64,000 bases of DNA, taken from contig DASZBM010000010.1 of assembly GCA_035944135.1 (NCBI GenBank), positions 558,001 to 622,000 on the forward strand, read 5' to 3'. This DNA is from Acidobacteriaceae bacterium. GTDB taxonomy: Bacteria > Acidobacteriota > Terriglobia > Terriglobales > Acidobacteriaceae. The notes beneath the pieces were generated by a model. That model was not told where the DNA came from. It saw only the letters and a program-made list of their open reading frames with translations, and ran no database searches. A program made the position numbers and the translations under genes. This document shows positions 10,627-18,978 of the stretch, one piece after another; within the stretch, counting starts at the first letter, position 1, and every line of letters starts with the position of its first letter.

Positions 10627-12411
10627 ATGGGGACAGGGCTAGCAGCCGTCGACAGAAAGCCAGTGACCGGGGGCAGTTTCCTGATTGAGGATCTGACTCC
10701 AGCGGAGGTCTTTACTACGGAGGATCTTTCGCTGGAGCAACGGCAGATAGTCGAGACAACAACTCAGTTTGCAGAAAACAGAATCGCCACTCAGATTGCA
10801 GAGATCGAGAGTAAGCATTTTGAGGTAAGCCGAACTCTCATGCGAGAGGCTGGCGAACTCGGATTACTGGGCGTCGATGTACCGGAGGAGTATGGCGGTG
10901 TCGAACTCGACAAGATTACGTCGGCCCTCGTTGTAGACCACATTTCTGTTTCAGGAAGTTTTTCTGTAACATTCAGCGCCCATACAGGCATCGGAACTCT
11001 TCCGATCGTTTGGTATGGAACGAACGAGCAGAAGAAGAAATATCTGCCGAAGCTAGCATCGGGCGAGTGGATTGCAGCATACGCGCTCTCGGAGGCGTCG
11101 GCCGGCTCCGACGCAATGAACATTCGGACCACTGCAAGACTCACAGCCGATGGGAAGCACTACCTGCTCAACGGCGAAAAAATGTGGATCTCCAACGCCG
11201 GGCTGGCAGACCTGTTTACGATATTCGCGAAGATCGATGGGGAGCAGTTTTCGGCTTTTCTCGTAGAAGCTGGAACGCCAGGGATGACCATTGGTCAGGA
11301 GGAACACAAGCTCGGAATTCGCGGTTCTTCCACCTGTCCAGTCGTGTTGAACGACTGCAGAGTGCCGGTCGAGAATCTACTTGGCGAGGCAGGTAAGGGC
11401 CATCACATTGCTTTCAACATTTTGAATGTCGGCCGTTACAAGCTGGGGGCCGCCGCAGTTGGAGGTGCGCGCGGTATCTTGCGCGATGGAATTCGTTACG
11501 CAAAGGATCGAGTTGCCTTTGGAAAACCGATCGCGTCGTTCGGTCTCGTTCAGAAGAAAATTGCCGAATGTGCTGCGGACGTCTTTGCAGGGGAAGCCGC
11601 TGCGACGCGAATTGTGGGCGCGATTGATGATGCGCTCTCGAGTCTCGATAAGACCTCATCAACGTATTCTCAAGAAGTACAGAAGGGCATTGAGGAGTTC
11701 GCAGTAGAGTGCTCCATTTTGAAGGTCTGGGGATCAGAGATGGTCGGGCGGGTCACAGACGAAGTTTTGCAGATCTACGGCGGGTATGGCTACGTTGAGG
11801 AGTTTCCCGCTGAGCGAGCCTACCGCGACGCCCGGATTCATCGCATATTCGAAGGAACGAACGAGATCAATCGGCTGATCATCACAGGCTGGATCATCAA
11901 GCGCGCAATGCAGGGCAAGCTTCGGTTGATGCCTGCGATCCAGAAGGTCATGGACGAAGTGATGAACAGAAACGACGGACGGGCTTCGTCCGATGGGCCC
12001 TTGGCGGAGGAGCACGCAGTCTTAGCGAGTGCGAAGAAGGTTGGGCTCTTCTGCGCCGGAGTGGCAACGCAGCGGTTCGGCATGCAACTTGCCGATCAAC
12101 AAGAAATCATGGGCGACCTCGCCGACATTCTGATCGAAGTTCTTGTGCTCGAATCCGCAATTCTGCGGGCCGAAAAGATGCAACTCAACAAACCATTGGG
12201 ACCAAAGCTCGCGAAGTACTATTCCATCCGCTCATTCAACGTCATTCGGAATGCGGCTGAGCGGGTCATTGGCGCGGCAGCCGAAGGCGACATGCTTCAG
12301 ACGTCTTCGGCGATGCTGCGTCGATTGACCAGGCATGAGCCGGTGAACATGGCCGTGCTCGGGCGCGAAATCGCCGCAGCGATGATCGACGCAGGACGTT
12401 ACGCAATCTGA
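10627..12411 (+). CDS. fadE: Acyl-CoA dehydrogenase (FAD-dependent)
   Basis: Oxidises acyl-CoA to trans-2-enoyl-CoA, passing electrons to ETF. The 594-residue length matches the very-long-chain/FadE-of-Bacillus type with an added C-terminal helical domain. Seen motifs: AYALSEASAGSDA near 145-160 and GEKMWISNAG near 185 (both acyl-CoA dehydrogenase signatures), KLGIRGSSTC near 235, RVAFGKPIASF near 295, and IYGGYGYVEEFPAERAYRDARI followed by IFEGTNEINR near 400-420. The last holds the catalytic glutamate region. The ATG at 10627 has AGGAG upstream, so translation starts 14 bp after fadA. The gene is last in the operon and convergent with the fucose genes, separated by 29 bp. Confidence 0.94.
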   Translation: MGTGLAAVDRKPVTGGSFLIEDLTPAEVFTTEDLSLEQRQIVETTTQFAENRIATQIAEIESKHFEVSRTLMREAGELGLLGVDVPEEYGGVELDKITSALVVDHISVSGSFSVTFSAHTGIGTLPIVWYGTNEQKKKYLPKLASGEWIAAYALSEASAGSDAMNIRTTARLTADGKHYLLNGEKMWISNAGLADLFTIFAKIDGEQFSAFLVEAGTPGMTIGQEEHKLGIRGSSTCPVVLNDCRVPVENLLGEAGKGHHIAFNILNVGRYKLGAAAVGGARGILRDGIRYAKDRVAFGKPIASFGLVQKKIAECAADVFAGEAAATRIVGAIDDALSSLDKTSSTYSQEVQKGIEEFAVECSILKVWGSEMVGRVTDEVLQIYGGYGYVEEFPAERAYRDARIHRIFEGTNEINRLIITGWIIKRAMQGKLRLMPAIQKVMDEVMNRNDGRASSDGPLAEEHAVLASAKKVGLFCAGVATQRFGMQLADQQEIMGDLADILIEVLVLESAILRAEKMQLNKPLGPKLAKYYSIRSFNVIRNAAERVIGAAAEGDMLQTSSAMLRRLTRHEPVNMAVLGREIAAAMIDAGRYAI

Positions 12412-12440
12412 ATAGCAGCCGTGCCCCTTGAGGTCGCTGC

Positions 12441-13226
12441 TTAGGTGAGAGCGCGATCCAAGTGGGCGTAACCACCGTCGACAAGGATATGTTGACCAGT
12501 TGTGTGAGCGCTTTGCGTCGGAGAGAGCAGAAATACAACCATCGCAGCAATTTCTGCCGGTTCCGTCATCCTATGACCAAGCGGAATGCGTTGCCTTATC
12601 TCGGACAGTGCTTTCTCGGGGTCATCTCGCAAGCTGATCCAGCGTTTGTAGAGCGGAGTCATCACCTCGGCGGGTAAAACTGCATTCACACGAACACCAA
12701 ACGCCGCAAGCTCAGCCGCCCACTCGCGCGTCAAAGCAAGTTGGGCTCCCTTTGCTGCTGCATACCCGGAAGTCCCGCCCTGGCCAGTCAGGGCGACCTT
12801 CGAACTAATATTTACGATGGAGCCTCGCGAACGCTTCAGCATGGGAAGTGCATAGTGTGCCATCGCGTAGTAGTGGACAAGGTTCTGGTGCAGGCTCGCG
12901 ACAAACCGCTCAGGTGTTCCAGTTTCGAGCCCAACTACGTCGTTGGTCCCGGCGTTGTTCACGAGGCCCATCAAGCTACCGTACTGCTTTTCGACGTAAC
13001 GAACTGCGCTCTGGCATTGATTGGGGTCGCTCAGATCGGCTTCGAAGAAGTCGCATCGTTCACCCGTTTGCTTGAATTCAGCGATAAGCGCCGAGAATTC
13101 ATCAGACGTGCGGTTCACGACGACAGCTATCGCGCCCTCCTGAAGACAGAGCCTAGTGATAGCCTCGCCGATGCCGGCACCGCCGCCAGTCACAATAACG
13201 ACTTGGTCTTTGAGTCCTAGGTCCAC
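12441..13226 (-). CDS. L-fucose dehydrogenase (SDR family)
   Basis: Predicted first enzyme of non-phosphorylative L-fucose catabolism, oxidising L-fucose to L-fucono-lactone with NAD(P). The 261-residue SDR has TGGGAGIG (cofactor glycine motif) near 13-20, NNAG near 90, active-site Ser near 141 and YAAAK near 154-158. The C-terminus GQHILVDGGYAHLDRALT and the stretch PAEVMTPLYKRW closely resemble, from memory, the Burkholderia multivorans L-fucose dehydrogenase. The start is a GTG at 13226 with AAGGA five nt upstream. It lies 8 bp after the second SDR, so the two are co-transcribed. Substrate assignment also rests on the fuconate dehydratase and fucosidase neighbours. Confidence 0.85.
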   Translation of the reverse strand: MDLGLKDQVVIVTGGGAGIGEAITRLCLQEGAIAVVVNRTSDEFSALIAEFKQTGERCDFFEADLSDPNQCQSAVRYVEKQYGSLMGLVNNAGTNDVVGLETGTPERFVASLHQNLVHYYAMAHYALPMLKRSRGSIVNISSKVALTGQGGTSGYAAAKGAQLALTREWAAELAAFGVRVNAVLPAEVMTPLYKRWISLRDDPEKALSEIRQRIPLGHRMTEPAEIAAMVVFLLSPTQSAHTTGQHILVDGGYAHLDRALT

Positions 13227-13234
13227 AGAGTTCC

Positions 13235-14011
13235 TTAACGAAGATTGAAGTAGCCCCCATCAAGGGGGATATCCGCGCCGGTAATAAATGACGCCTCATC
13301 AGAGCACAAGTAGTGTGCCAGAGCGGCCACTTCGTCCGGAGTGCCCATCCGACCGATCGGTTGCGACTCGGACAGCGCCTTCATTTTCTCGGATTCCTGA
13401 CCTGGATAGTTCTTGGTCAGAAATCCATCTACGAACGGAGTGTGCACACGCGCCGGCGAGATGCAGTTGCACCGTATCCCGTGCGCGATGTAATCCTTCG
13501 CGACTGAGAGAGTCATCGACAACACGGCTCCTTTCGTCATGGAATAGGCGAATCGATCGCTGATGCCGCGCGTTGCAGCAATGGAGGCGATGTTCAGTAT
13601 GCTTCCTCGTTGTGCCGTCGTCATTCCGTCAATCACTGCACGCATGCACAGGTAGGTTCCTCGAATGTTGACTGCAAAGAGCCTGTCCATATCCTCAGGA
13701 GTTGTTGAGGAGAGATTTCCGATGTGTGCGATGCCTGCGCAGTTGACAAGAATGTCGACAGGAGCGTCCACGCTCCGAAACACCTCAGCCACGCTCGCTG
13801 GACTGCTGACGTCGCAACAATGCGGAGTCGCTGCGTCGCCCCCGCTAGCAATCAGGTGCGCGGCTTCGTCGAGCTTACCGGCGTCGAGATCGAGCAAGTG
13901 CACGGCAGCTCCATATTCGGCGAATCTCTTTGCGATAGCCAAGCCGATCCCGCTCGCCGCGCCTGTGATCACCGCGATCCGACTTGTAAGACTCAGCTTG
14001 GACAATCCCAT
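13235..14011 (-). CDS. 2-keto-3-deoxy-L-fuconate dehydrogenase (SDR family)
   Basis: Predicted to oxidise 2-keto-3-deoxy-L-fuconate to the 2,4-diketo compound with NAD. Cofactor motif TGAASGIG lies near residues 15-22, NCAG near 90, active-site serine in NIASIAA near 140, and YSMTK near 155-159. The substrate-side segment SPARVHTPFVDGF is a pattern I associate with SDRs of fuconate/rhamnonate clusters. The C-terminus GADIPLDGGYFNLR is complete. The frame is open to 14083. The ATG at 14011 has AGGAG but only 2 nt away, so a TTG two codons later, better spaced, is an alternative. It is divergent from fuconate dehydratase, with the IclR-type dyad at 14079-14091 between them. Confidence 0.8.
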   Translation of the reverse strand: MGLSKLSLTSRIAVITGAASGIGLAIAKRFAEYGAAVHLLDLDAGKLDEAAHLIASGGDAATPHCCDVSSPASVAEVFRSVDAPVDILVNCAGIAHIGNLSSTTPEDMDRLFAVNIRGTYLCMRAVIDGMTTAQRGSILNIASIAATRGISDRFAYSMTKGAVLSMTLSVAKDYIAHGIRCNCISPARVHTPFVDGFLTKNYPGQESEKMKALSESQPIGRMGTPDEVAALAHYLCSDEASFITGADIPLDGGYFNLR

Positions 14012-14078
14012 CGCTCCTATTCGGTTCAACTCGTTTGCCTCACCTCTTTGTAGGGGAGTCACCGAGATGATGTCAAAA

Positions 14079-14091
14079 TTCAAAATATGAA
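14079..14091. promoter_or_regulatory. Putative IclR operator, fucose genes
   Basis: Inverted repeat TTCA-AAATA-TGAA in the divergent region between the KDF dehydrogenase and L-fuconate dehydratase genes. The same TTCA-N5-TGAA pattern occurs at 17181-17193, between the IclR gene and the fucosidase gene. Each is followed by a related stretch ATGAAAC-N2/3-GAGCGG-Y-CA. Shared sequence at both promoter regions of one pathway argues for a common regulator, most simply the IclR protein encoded here. Confidence 0.5.
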
Positions 14092-14206
14092 ACCCGAGCG
14101 GCCATAATTGAAAAGATTCCTTGTGACCTCATACAATCCTGCCTAAGCTGGCAGATCGCTCGCTGATCTTGAAAGCGGCACTGGTCAGTTCTTGCGAGGT
14201 CGCATC

Positions 14207-15532
14207 TTGAAGCCGGTTACTATCACGCGGGTTGACGTTATTGACTTGCGCTTTCCGACCTCTCGCGAGCAGATTGGCTCCGATGCAGTGAACAGAGATC
14301 CGGATTACTCTGCAGCCTATTGCATCCTTTCGACTGACGTCGGGTTGCAGGGCCATGGGCTGACATTCACGTTGGGGCGAGGAACGGAGCTTGTCACGCA
14401 GGCTTTGTCCTATCTCAGTCGAAATTTGAAAGGCCGAACGCTCGAAGCCCTTACAGCGAATTTGAATGCTTTCTATCTTGAGCTCACGTGCGATACGCAA
14501 TTTCGGTGGTTGGGGCCGGAGAAGGGTGTTATCCATCTCGCATGTGGTGCGCTCATCAATGCTGTATGGGACCTTTACGCAAAGAGCGAAGGAAAGCCTG
14601 TTTGGAGGCTCCTGGCCGAGATGGAGCCGGAGGAAATCGTACAGGCCATCGACTTCCGATACATCGAAGATGTTTTGGCTCCAGACGATGCCCTGGCAAT
14701 TCTCAAGAAGGGCAAGAGTGGACAGTCGGATCGTTTCAAAAGAATTGCCAGTGATGGTTATCCCGCGTACACGACTTCAGCCGGGTGGTTCGGGTTCAGT
14801 GATGAAAAGATTCGCCGTCTGTGTCGAGAAGCGCTCGCCGAGGGCTGGACTCACTTCAAACTCAAGGTTGGCGGAGATCCGGAAGACGATCTCCGCCGTG
14901 GCCGTATTGTTCGAGAAGAAATCGGACCCGGCAACTTCATGATGGTTGATGCGAATCAGAAGTGGGGAGTCCAGGAGGCCATTCGTCGAACGAATCAACT
15001 GGCAGAAATTGATCCGTGGTGGATGGAAGAACCGACCAGTCCCGACGATATTCTCGGGCACGCAAGGATCCGCCGGGAAACATCTACGCGAATCGCGACC
15101 GGCGAGCATTGTCATAATGCAGTGATGTTCAAGCAACTGATGCAAGCGGGGTCGATCGATGTGTGTCAGATCGACAGCTGCCGGGTTGCCGGAGTGAATG
15201 AGAATCTGGCCATTATTCTGATGGCGGCGAAGTTCGGCATTCCCGTGTGCCCGCATGCAGGCGGCGTTGGGCTTTGCGAATACGTCCAGCATCTGTCGAT
15301 CTTCGATTACCTCTCAGTTTCCTGCCAGTTAGAAGATCGAGTGATCGAGTTCGTCGACCATTTGCATGAACATTTCCGCGATCCGGTAAAGATTCGTCGC
15401 GGTCGGTATCTGGTGCCGGAGGCGCCCGGATACAGCATTGAAATTCTTCCGAAATCTTTGGATAGATTCAGATTCCCGGACGGAGAGGCATGGAGAGAGG
15501 AGGCCGATGAAGATCGTCTCATTCAAGCTTAA
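14207..15532 (+). CDS. L-fuconate dehydratase (enolase superfamily)
   Basis: Dehydrates L-fuconate to 2-keto-3-deoxy-L-fuconate; Mg-dependent, cytoplasmic. The 441-residue product matches the family length. The N-terminus RFPTSREQIGSDAVNRDPDY is very close to the Xanthomonas enzyme as I recall it. FKLKVGG near 219-225 provides the KxK acid/base lysines. Metal ligands are in MVDANQKWG near 248, MEEPTSPDD near 275 and IATGEHCHN near 300. The catalytic histidine is in VCPHAGGVGL near 350. The frame is open to a TTG at 14192. I prefer the TTG at 14207, which gives MKPVTITRVDVIDLRFP and has GAGG seven nt upstream. It overlaps the following hydrolase gene by 26 nt, indicating translational coupling. 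Confidence 0.93.
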   Translation: MKPVTITRVDVIDLRFPTSREQIGSDAVNRDPDYSAAYCILSTDVGLQGHGLTFTLGRGTELVTQALSYLSRNLKGRTLEALTANLNAFYLELTCDTQFRWLGPEKGVIHLACGALINAVWDLYAKSEGKPVWRLLAEMEPEEIVQAIDFRYIEDVLAPDDALAILKKGKSGQSDRFKRIASDGYPAYTTSAGWFGFSDEKIRRLCREALAEGWTHFKLKVGGDPEDDLRRGRIVREEIGPGNFMMVDANQKWGVQEAIRRTNQLAEIDPWWMEEPTSPDDILGHARIRRETSTRIATGEHCHNAVMFKQLMQAGSIDVCQIDSCRVAGVNENLAIILMAAKFGIPVCPHAGGVGLCEYVQHLSIFDYLSVSCQLEDRVIEFVDHLHEHFRDPVKIRRGRYLVPEAPGYSIEILPKSLDRFRFPDGEAWREEADEDRLIQA

Positions 15533-16331
15533 GGATGGCTCCACTGGCGGTGGAATTTTGGTTGGGGAGAATATTCGACGGTTGCCCACTACCGGTGCCG
15601 ACGATGTGCTCGCCTTCATAGAGTCTGGCGGCACCTTGCCGCTCGGTGAAGAGATTCCGTCAAATGAAGTGACCCTGCTGGCCCCGCTGTCGCGACCGCC
15701 GCGTGTATTCGCAATAGGCCTCAACTATCGCGAGCATGCCGTCGAATCCAAAATGGCGGTTCAGAAAGTACCGACGGTATTCCTCAAGCTTGCTTCTTCG
15801 ATCACCGGCCCGGATAGCGATGTGCTTCTCTGGCCCGAGGCCACGCAGCCAGATTATGAGGCGGAACTCGCGGTCGTGATCGGTAAGGCTGGCCATCGAA
15901 TTTCCAGAGACCGGTGGAGAGAGCACGTATTTGGCTATACGATCGTGAACGACGTCAGCGCTCGAGGAGTGCAGCTGGCAACTTCCCAATGGACTCTCGG
16001 CAAGAGCTTTCCAACGTTTACGCCGATGGGGCCATGGATCGTCACCGCTGACGAGATTGAAAATCCGCACGGCTTGGATATTCGTCTGACGCTCAACGGA
16101 GAAGTCATGCAGTCGGCTAATACGCGAGACCTGATATTTGATATTCCTGAGCTCATTGCTCATATCTCGAGCATCGTTCCGCTTCAGGCCGGTGATGTGA
16201 TTAGTACCGGAACGCCCCGAGGCGTGGGCCTCGGCCGAAACCCCCAGCGATGGCTATTGCCGAACGAGACGATGACTATCGAAATTGAACGTATAGGGGC
16301 GCTCAGGAATCAGACCCGCGTGCCATCGTAA
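15507..16331 (+). CDS. FAH-family hydrolase (2,4-diketo-3-deoxy-L-fuconate hydrolase)
   Basis: Predicted last step of the fucose route: hydrolysis of 2,4-diketo-3-deoxy-L-fuconate to pyruvate and L-lactate. The 274-residue protein has the fumarylacetoacetate-hydrolase C-terminal fold. VFAIGLNYREHA near 67-78 opens the domain, YEAELAVVIG near 117-126 supplies the metal-binding Glu pair, and VNDVSARGVQ near 145-154 supplies Asp. GPWIVTADEI, LNGEVMQSANT and GDVISTGTPRGVG near 228-240 are family motifs. The ATG at 15507 has GGAGG upstream and lies inside the 3' end of the dehydratase gene. The exact substrate is inferred from context; related FAH enzymes act on other diketo acids. Convergent with the IclR gene, 10 bp apart. 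Confidence 0.85.
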   Translation: MKIVSFKLKDGSTGGGILVGENIRRLPTTGADDVLAFIESGGTLPLGEEIPSNEVTLLAPLSRPPRVFAIGLNYREHAVESKMAVQKVPTVFLKLASSITGPDSDVLLWPEATQPDYEAELAVVIGKAGHRISRDRWREHVFGYTIVNDVSARGVQLATSQWTLGKSFPTFTPMGPWIVTADEIENPHGLDIRLTLNGEVMQSANTRDLIFDIPELIAHISSIVPLQAGDVISTGTPRGVGLGRNPQRWLLPNETMTIEIERIGALRNQTRVPS

Positions 16332-16341
16332 GGATTTGCTG

Positions 16342-17136
16342 CTATCCGTGCTCTGGCGGATTCGTGTGATATCCAAGCTGGGTCGAGATATCCAGAGCCG
16401 CAGTCTTCAAAACATCTGCTATTTGCGCGGTGCGGCTTCTTGTCATTCGAATCGTCGGACCAGAGATGCTGATACCGGCTGCTACCTGACCCGAGGAATC
16501 CAGTACGGGTGCGGCGACGCATCTTGCTCCAAGCTCTACTTCTTCATCGTCGATTGCATAGCCGCGCCGCTGAATCCGACCGAGTTCAGCCACCAGCTCT
16601 GACGGACGAGTGATGCTGTGTGGAGTGAGCTTTTCCAGTTTCGTCGTCGCCAGCAGTTCGTCGCGAAAGTTTGTACCCTGCCAGGCTAAGACAGCTTTGC
16701 CGAGAGCCGTGCAATGCAGTGGCCGGCGCATGCCAACCTGAGACACGAGCCGAAAGTTATGTGGGCTCTCGATGACGTCCAAATAGATGATCTCTCTGCC
16801 ATCGAGCACGGCCAGGTTAACGGTTTCGCCGGTTTCACGCCAAAGAGCTTCGAGAACCGGGCGGCTCACCTTTCGGATCGTGGACTGATAGGTGCTTCCG
16901 GAGCCAAGGTGAACCAGACGTGGACCGAGAAGATATGCTCCTGTGCTGTCACGGACGAGATAACCCTCCCTTTCGAGATGAGCGAGGAACCGGTACGCGG
17001 TGCTCTTGTTCAGTTTTGTCTGTTCGGCAATTGAGCGCAGTTGTAAGCCGTCGCGCGATCTGTCAAGGAGATCGAAAATGGAGAGAACCTTGGTGAGGAC
17101 TCCAACTGGAGCAGAGCTGGATTTGCGAACTTTCAT
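16342..17136 (-). CDS. IclR-family transcriptional regulator (fucose locus)
   Basis: Predicted 264-residue regulator. The N-terminal winged helix-turn-helix spans about residues 12-75, with LRSIAEQTKLNKSTAYRFLAHLEREGYL as the recognition region. The C-terminal IclR effector domain shows GMRRPLHCTALGKAVLA near 133-149 and RGYAIDDEEVELGARCVAAPVLD near 192-214, both standard effector-binding motifs. Located between the fucose catabolic genes and the divergent fucosidase, it most likely responds to L-fucose or a pathway keto acid. Two TTCA-N5-TGAA dyads are candidate binding sites, one of them 45 bp upstream of its own start. Confidence 0.9.
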   Translation of the reverse strand: MKVRKSSSAPVGVLTKVLSIFDLLDRSRDGLQLRSIAEQTKLNKSTAYRFLAHLEREGYLVRDSTGAYLLGPRLVHLGSGSTYQSTIRKVSRPVLEALWRETGETVNLAVLDGREIIYLDVIESPHNFRLVSQVGMRRPLHCTALGKAVLAWQGTNFRDELLATTKLEKLTPHSITRPSELVAELGRIQRRGYAIDDEEVELGARCVAAPVLDSSGQVAAGISISGPTIRMTRSRTAQIADVLKTAALDISTQLGYHTNPPEHG

Positions 17137-17180
17137 AAGCGATACCCGGTCATGCTAGCAGGGAACAGGAAGATTGAGGA

Positions 17181-17193
17181 TTCACCATTTGAA
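17181..17193. promoter_or_regulatory. Putative IclR operator, iclR/fucosidase region
   Basis: Inverted repeat TTCA-CCATT-TGAA, followed by ATGAAAC-N3-GAGCGG-T-CA. Both parts match the site at 14079-14091. It lies in the 272-bp region between the IclR gene and the divergent alpha-L-fucosidase, so it could serve both autoregulation and fucosidase control. The rest of that region shows no gene. Confidence 0.5.
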
Positions 17194-17408
17194 ATGAAAC
17201 TTTGAGCGGTCAATGTGACTCTGAATCTCAAAATGAGAGCCTTTGTTCTTGTCTCTGCCCACATGCTTGGATACTAATTCATATATTGAAACAGGCATGT
17301 CAAGAAAGTCTAGTTTTGTGCTTGACCAAGATGTTGGCAATCTCCTAGATTTTTTCTCTAAGTAGTGTGCCGCCGAACCAGACAAATCCTTTTTGAGGTC
17401 ACATACGG

Positions 17409-18767
17409 ATGAATACGACATTATCTCGCCGCAATGTACTGAGGGCCGCCGGAGCATCTCTGGCGATGATGGGTTTGCCCGGTGCCGTCGCGCAGAGCCC
17501 GACCGCTATCAGCACAAGCCAAACTCCGAAAACACCTACGGACGAGTTGCAGCAGCGCACTCGGGCCCAGAGAATGCAATGGTGGCACGCGGCGAAGTTT
17601 GGAATGTTCATTCACTTTGGTGTGTACAGCACAATTGGCCGTCACGAATGGGTAATGGAAAATGAGGCGTGGCCCATTGGTCCCTATACCGCTCATGCCG
17701 CCAACTTTCGCCCGGCGCCCAACTGCCCGCGCGCGTGGGCGAAACTGGCCAAGGCCGCGGGTATGAAGTACATGGTGATGACTACCAAGCACCATGAGGG
17801 ATTTTGTAATTTTGATACGAAACATACTGACTACTGTGCTCCGAAGCAGGGTCCAGGTCGGGATGTCGTCAGAGAGTACGTGGAGGCGGCTCGCGCAGAG
17901 GGGCTTCACGTGGGCTTCTACTATTCGCTGATGGATTGGCATCATCCCGACGGAGCGCGTTGCGCTAGCGACGAAGCGGCGAGGCGCAGGTTCGTTGATT
18001 ACACTCACGCGCTTATCCGTGAGTTGTTGACGAACTACGGCAAGGTCGACGTGCTTTGGTACGACGTCGCGTGGCCGCTCGATGCGGAGGGCTGGGAGTC
18101 GGAGCGGATGAACGAAATGGTCTTTCAGCTGCAGCCCGAAATCATCGTGAACAACCGCAATAAGCTGGAGGGCGACTTCGCTACTCCGGAACAAAAGATC
18201 GTGGCTGAGACGAATGGGCGTGCATGGGAATCGTGCATGACATTGAACGATAGCTGGGGTTATCAGCGGGCGGACGATGACTGGAAGTCTTCGCGAACAG
18301 TCATCCGAAATCTGATCCAGTGCGTCCGCGACGGCGGCAATTATCTTCTAAACATTGGCCCGAAGCCGGATGGCTCAATTCCCGAGGAGTCGTCGCGGAT
18401 CTTGAATGAGGTGGGGGCGTGGATGCAGACGAACGGCCACACTATCTATGAATCGGACCTGTGCCAGGTGCGCCGCTCCAATTACGCCAGCTTTACTCGC
18501 ATTGGAAACACGCTGTACATGCATGTGCACTTTTGGCCAGGTGAGTATGTCGCCATCAGCGGTCTTCGCACAAGGGTGAAGTCCGCACGGCTCCTCAAGA
18601 CTGGTAGGGACGTGAAGTTTACGCAGGATGACTTCCAGACGAAGTTCACCGGCCTTCCGGAGAAGGCTCCGGATTACCCCGTCACAACGATTGCGATTGA
18701 GTGCGAGTCGGAGCCGACGCAAGACACGGATTACGTCCGCATCAATAAGCCGCGCGGAAGCGTCTAG
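17409..18767 (+). CDS. Alpha-L-fucosidase, GH29, Tat-exported
   Basis: Exported retaining fucosidase that releases L-fucose from plant or other glycans for the oxidative pathway next door. The N-terminus SRRNVLRAAGASLAMMG contains a twin-arginine motif, so export is probably folded via Tat. The GH29 catalytic barrel starts near 58 with WWHAAKFGMFIHFGVYS. MTTKHHEGFCNFDTK near 118-132 and SLMDWHHP near 172 are substrate-pocket motifs. The nucleophile aspartate is in KVDVLWYDVAW near 215. NYLLNIGPKPDG near 310 is the late family motif, followed by a C-terminal beta domain. Length 452 is normal. The ATG at 17409 leads directly into the signal sequence. A strong terminator follows at 18788. Confidence 0.93.
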   Translation: MNTTLSRRNVLRAAGASLAMMGLPGAVAQSPTAISTSQTPKTPTDELQQRTRAQRMQWWHAAKFGMFIHFGVYSTIGRHEWVMENEAWPIGPYTAHAANFRPAPNCPRAWAKLAKAAGMKYMVMTTKHHEGFCNFDTKHTDYCAPKQGPGRDVVREYVEAARAEGLHVGFYYSLMDWHHPDGARCASDEAARRRFVDYTHALIRELLTNYGKVDVLWYDVAWPLDAEGWESERMNEMVFQLQPEIIVNNRNKLEGDFATPEQKIVAETNGRAWESCMTLNDSWGYQRADDDWKSSRTVIRNLIQCVRDGGNYLLNIGPKPDGSIPEESSRILNEVGAWMQTNGHTIYESDLCQVRRSNYASFTRIGNTLYMHVHFWPGEYVAISGLRTRVKSARLLKTGRDVKFTQDDFQTKFTGLPEKAPDYPVTTIAIECESEPTQDTDYVRINKPRGSV

Positions 18768-18787
18768 ATCACGCCCAAAAAAGAAAC

Positions 18788-18817
18788 GCCGCCACGGGTG
18801 TCCGTGGCGGCAATTTT
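18788..18817 (+). terminator. Rho-independent terminator after the fucosidase gene
   Basis: A perfect 10-bp stem (GCCGCCACGG with CCGTGGCGGC) with a GTGT loop is followed by AATTTTT. It starts 20 bp after the fucosidase stop. Confidence 0.9.
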
Positions 18818-18827
18818 TGGTGGCAGC

Positions 18828-18967
18828 GGGGTACCCCCTCCCCTCCCCCTCTTTTTGCGCAAAATCTTCAAAACAAAAGGGTTGAGGGTGGACCTAATAC
18901 TCGAAAAAGTCGCGGAATGTGCAAAGTCTTCAAAACAAAGGGGTAGAGTTCACAGGGGGATGCCCCC
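18828..18967. repeat. Dispersed paired intergenic repeat, copy 1
   Basis: Begins with the palindrome GGGGTACCCC and a C-rich tract. A first unit follows (TGCGCAAAATCTTCA to GGGTGGACCT at 18895). About 62 bp later comes a second unit (TGCAAAGTCTTCAAAACAAA, then GGGGTAGAGT and a GGGGG-AT-GCCCCC hairpin). The first unit is closely matched at 37235-37296, in another intergenic region, where a diverged second unit also follows. No coding potential is seen. Confidence 0.7.
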
Positions 18968-18978
18968 GCAAACTGGCC

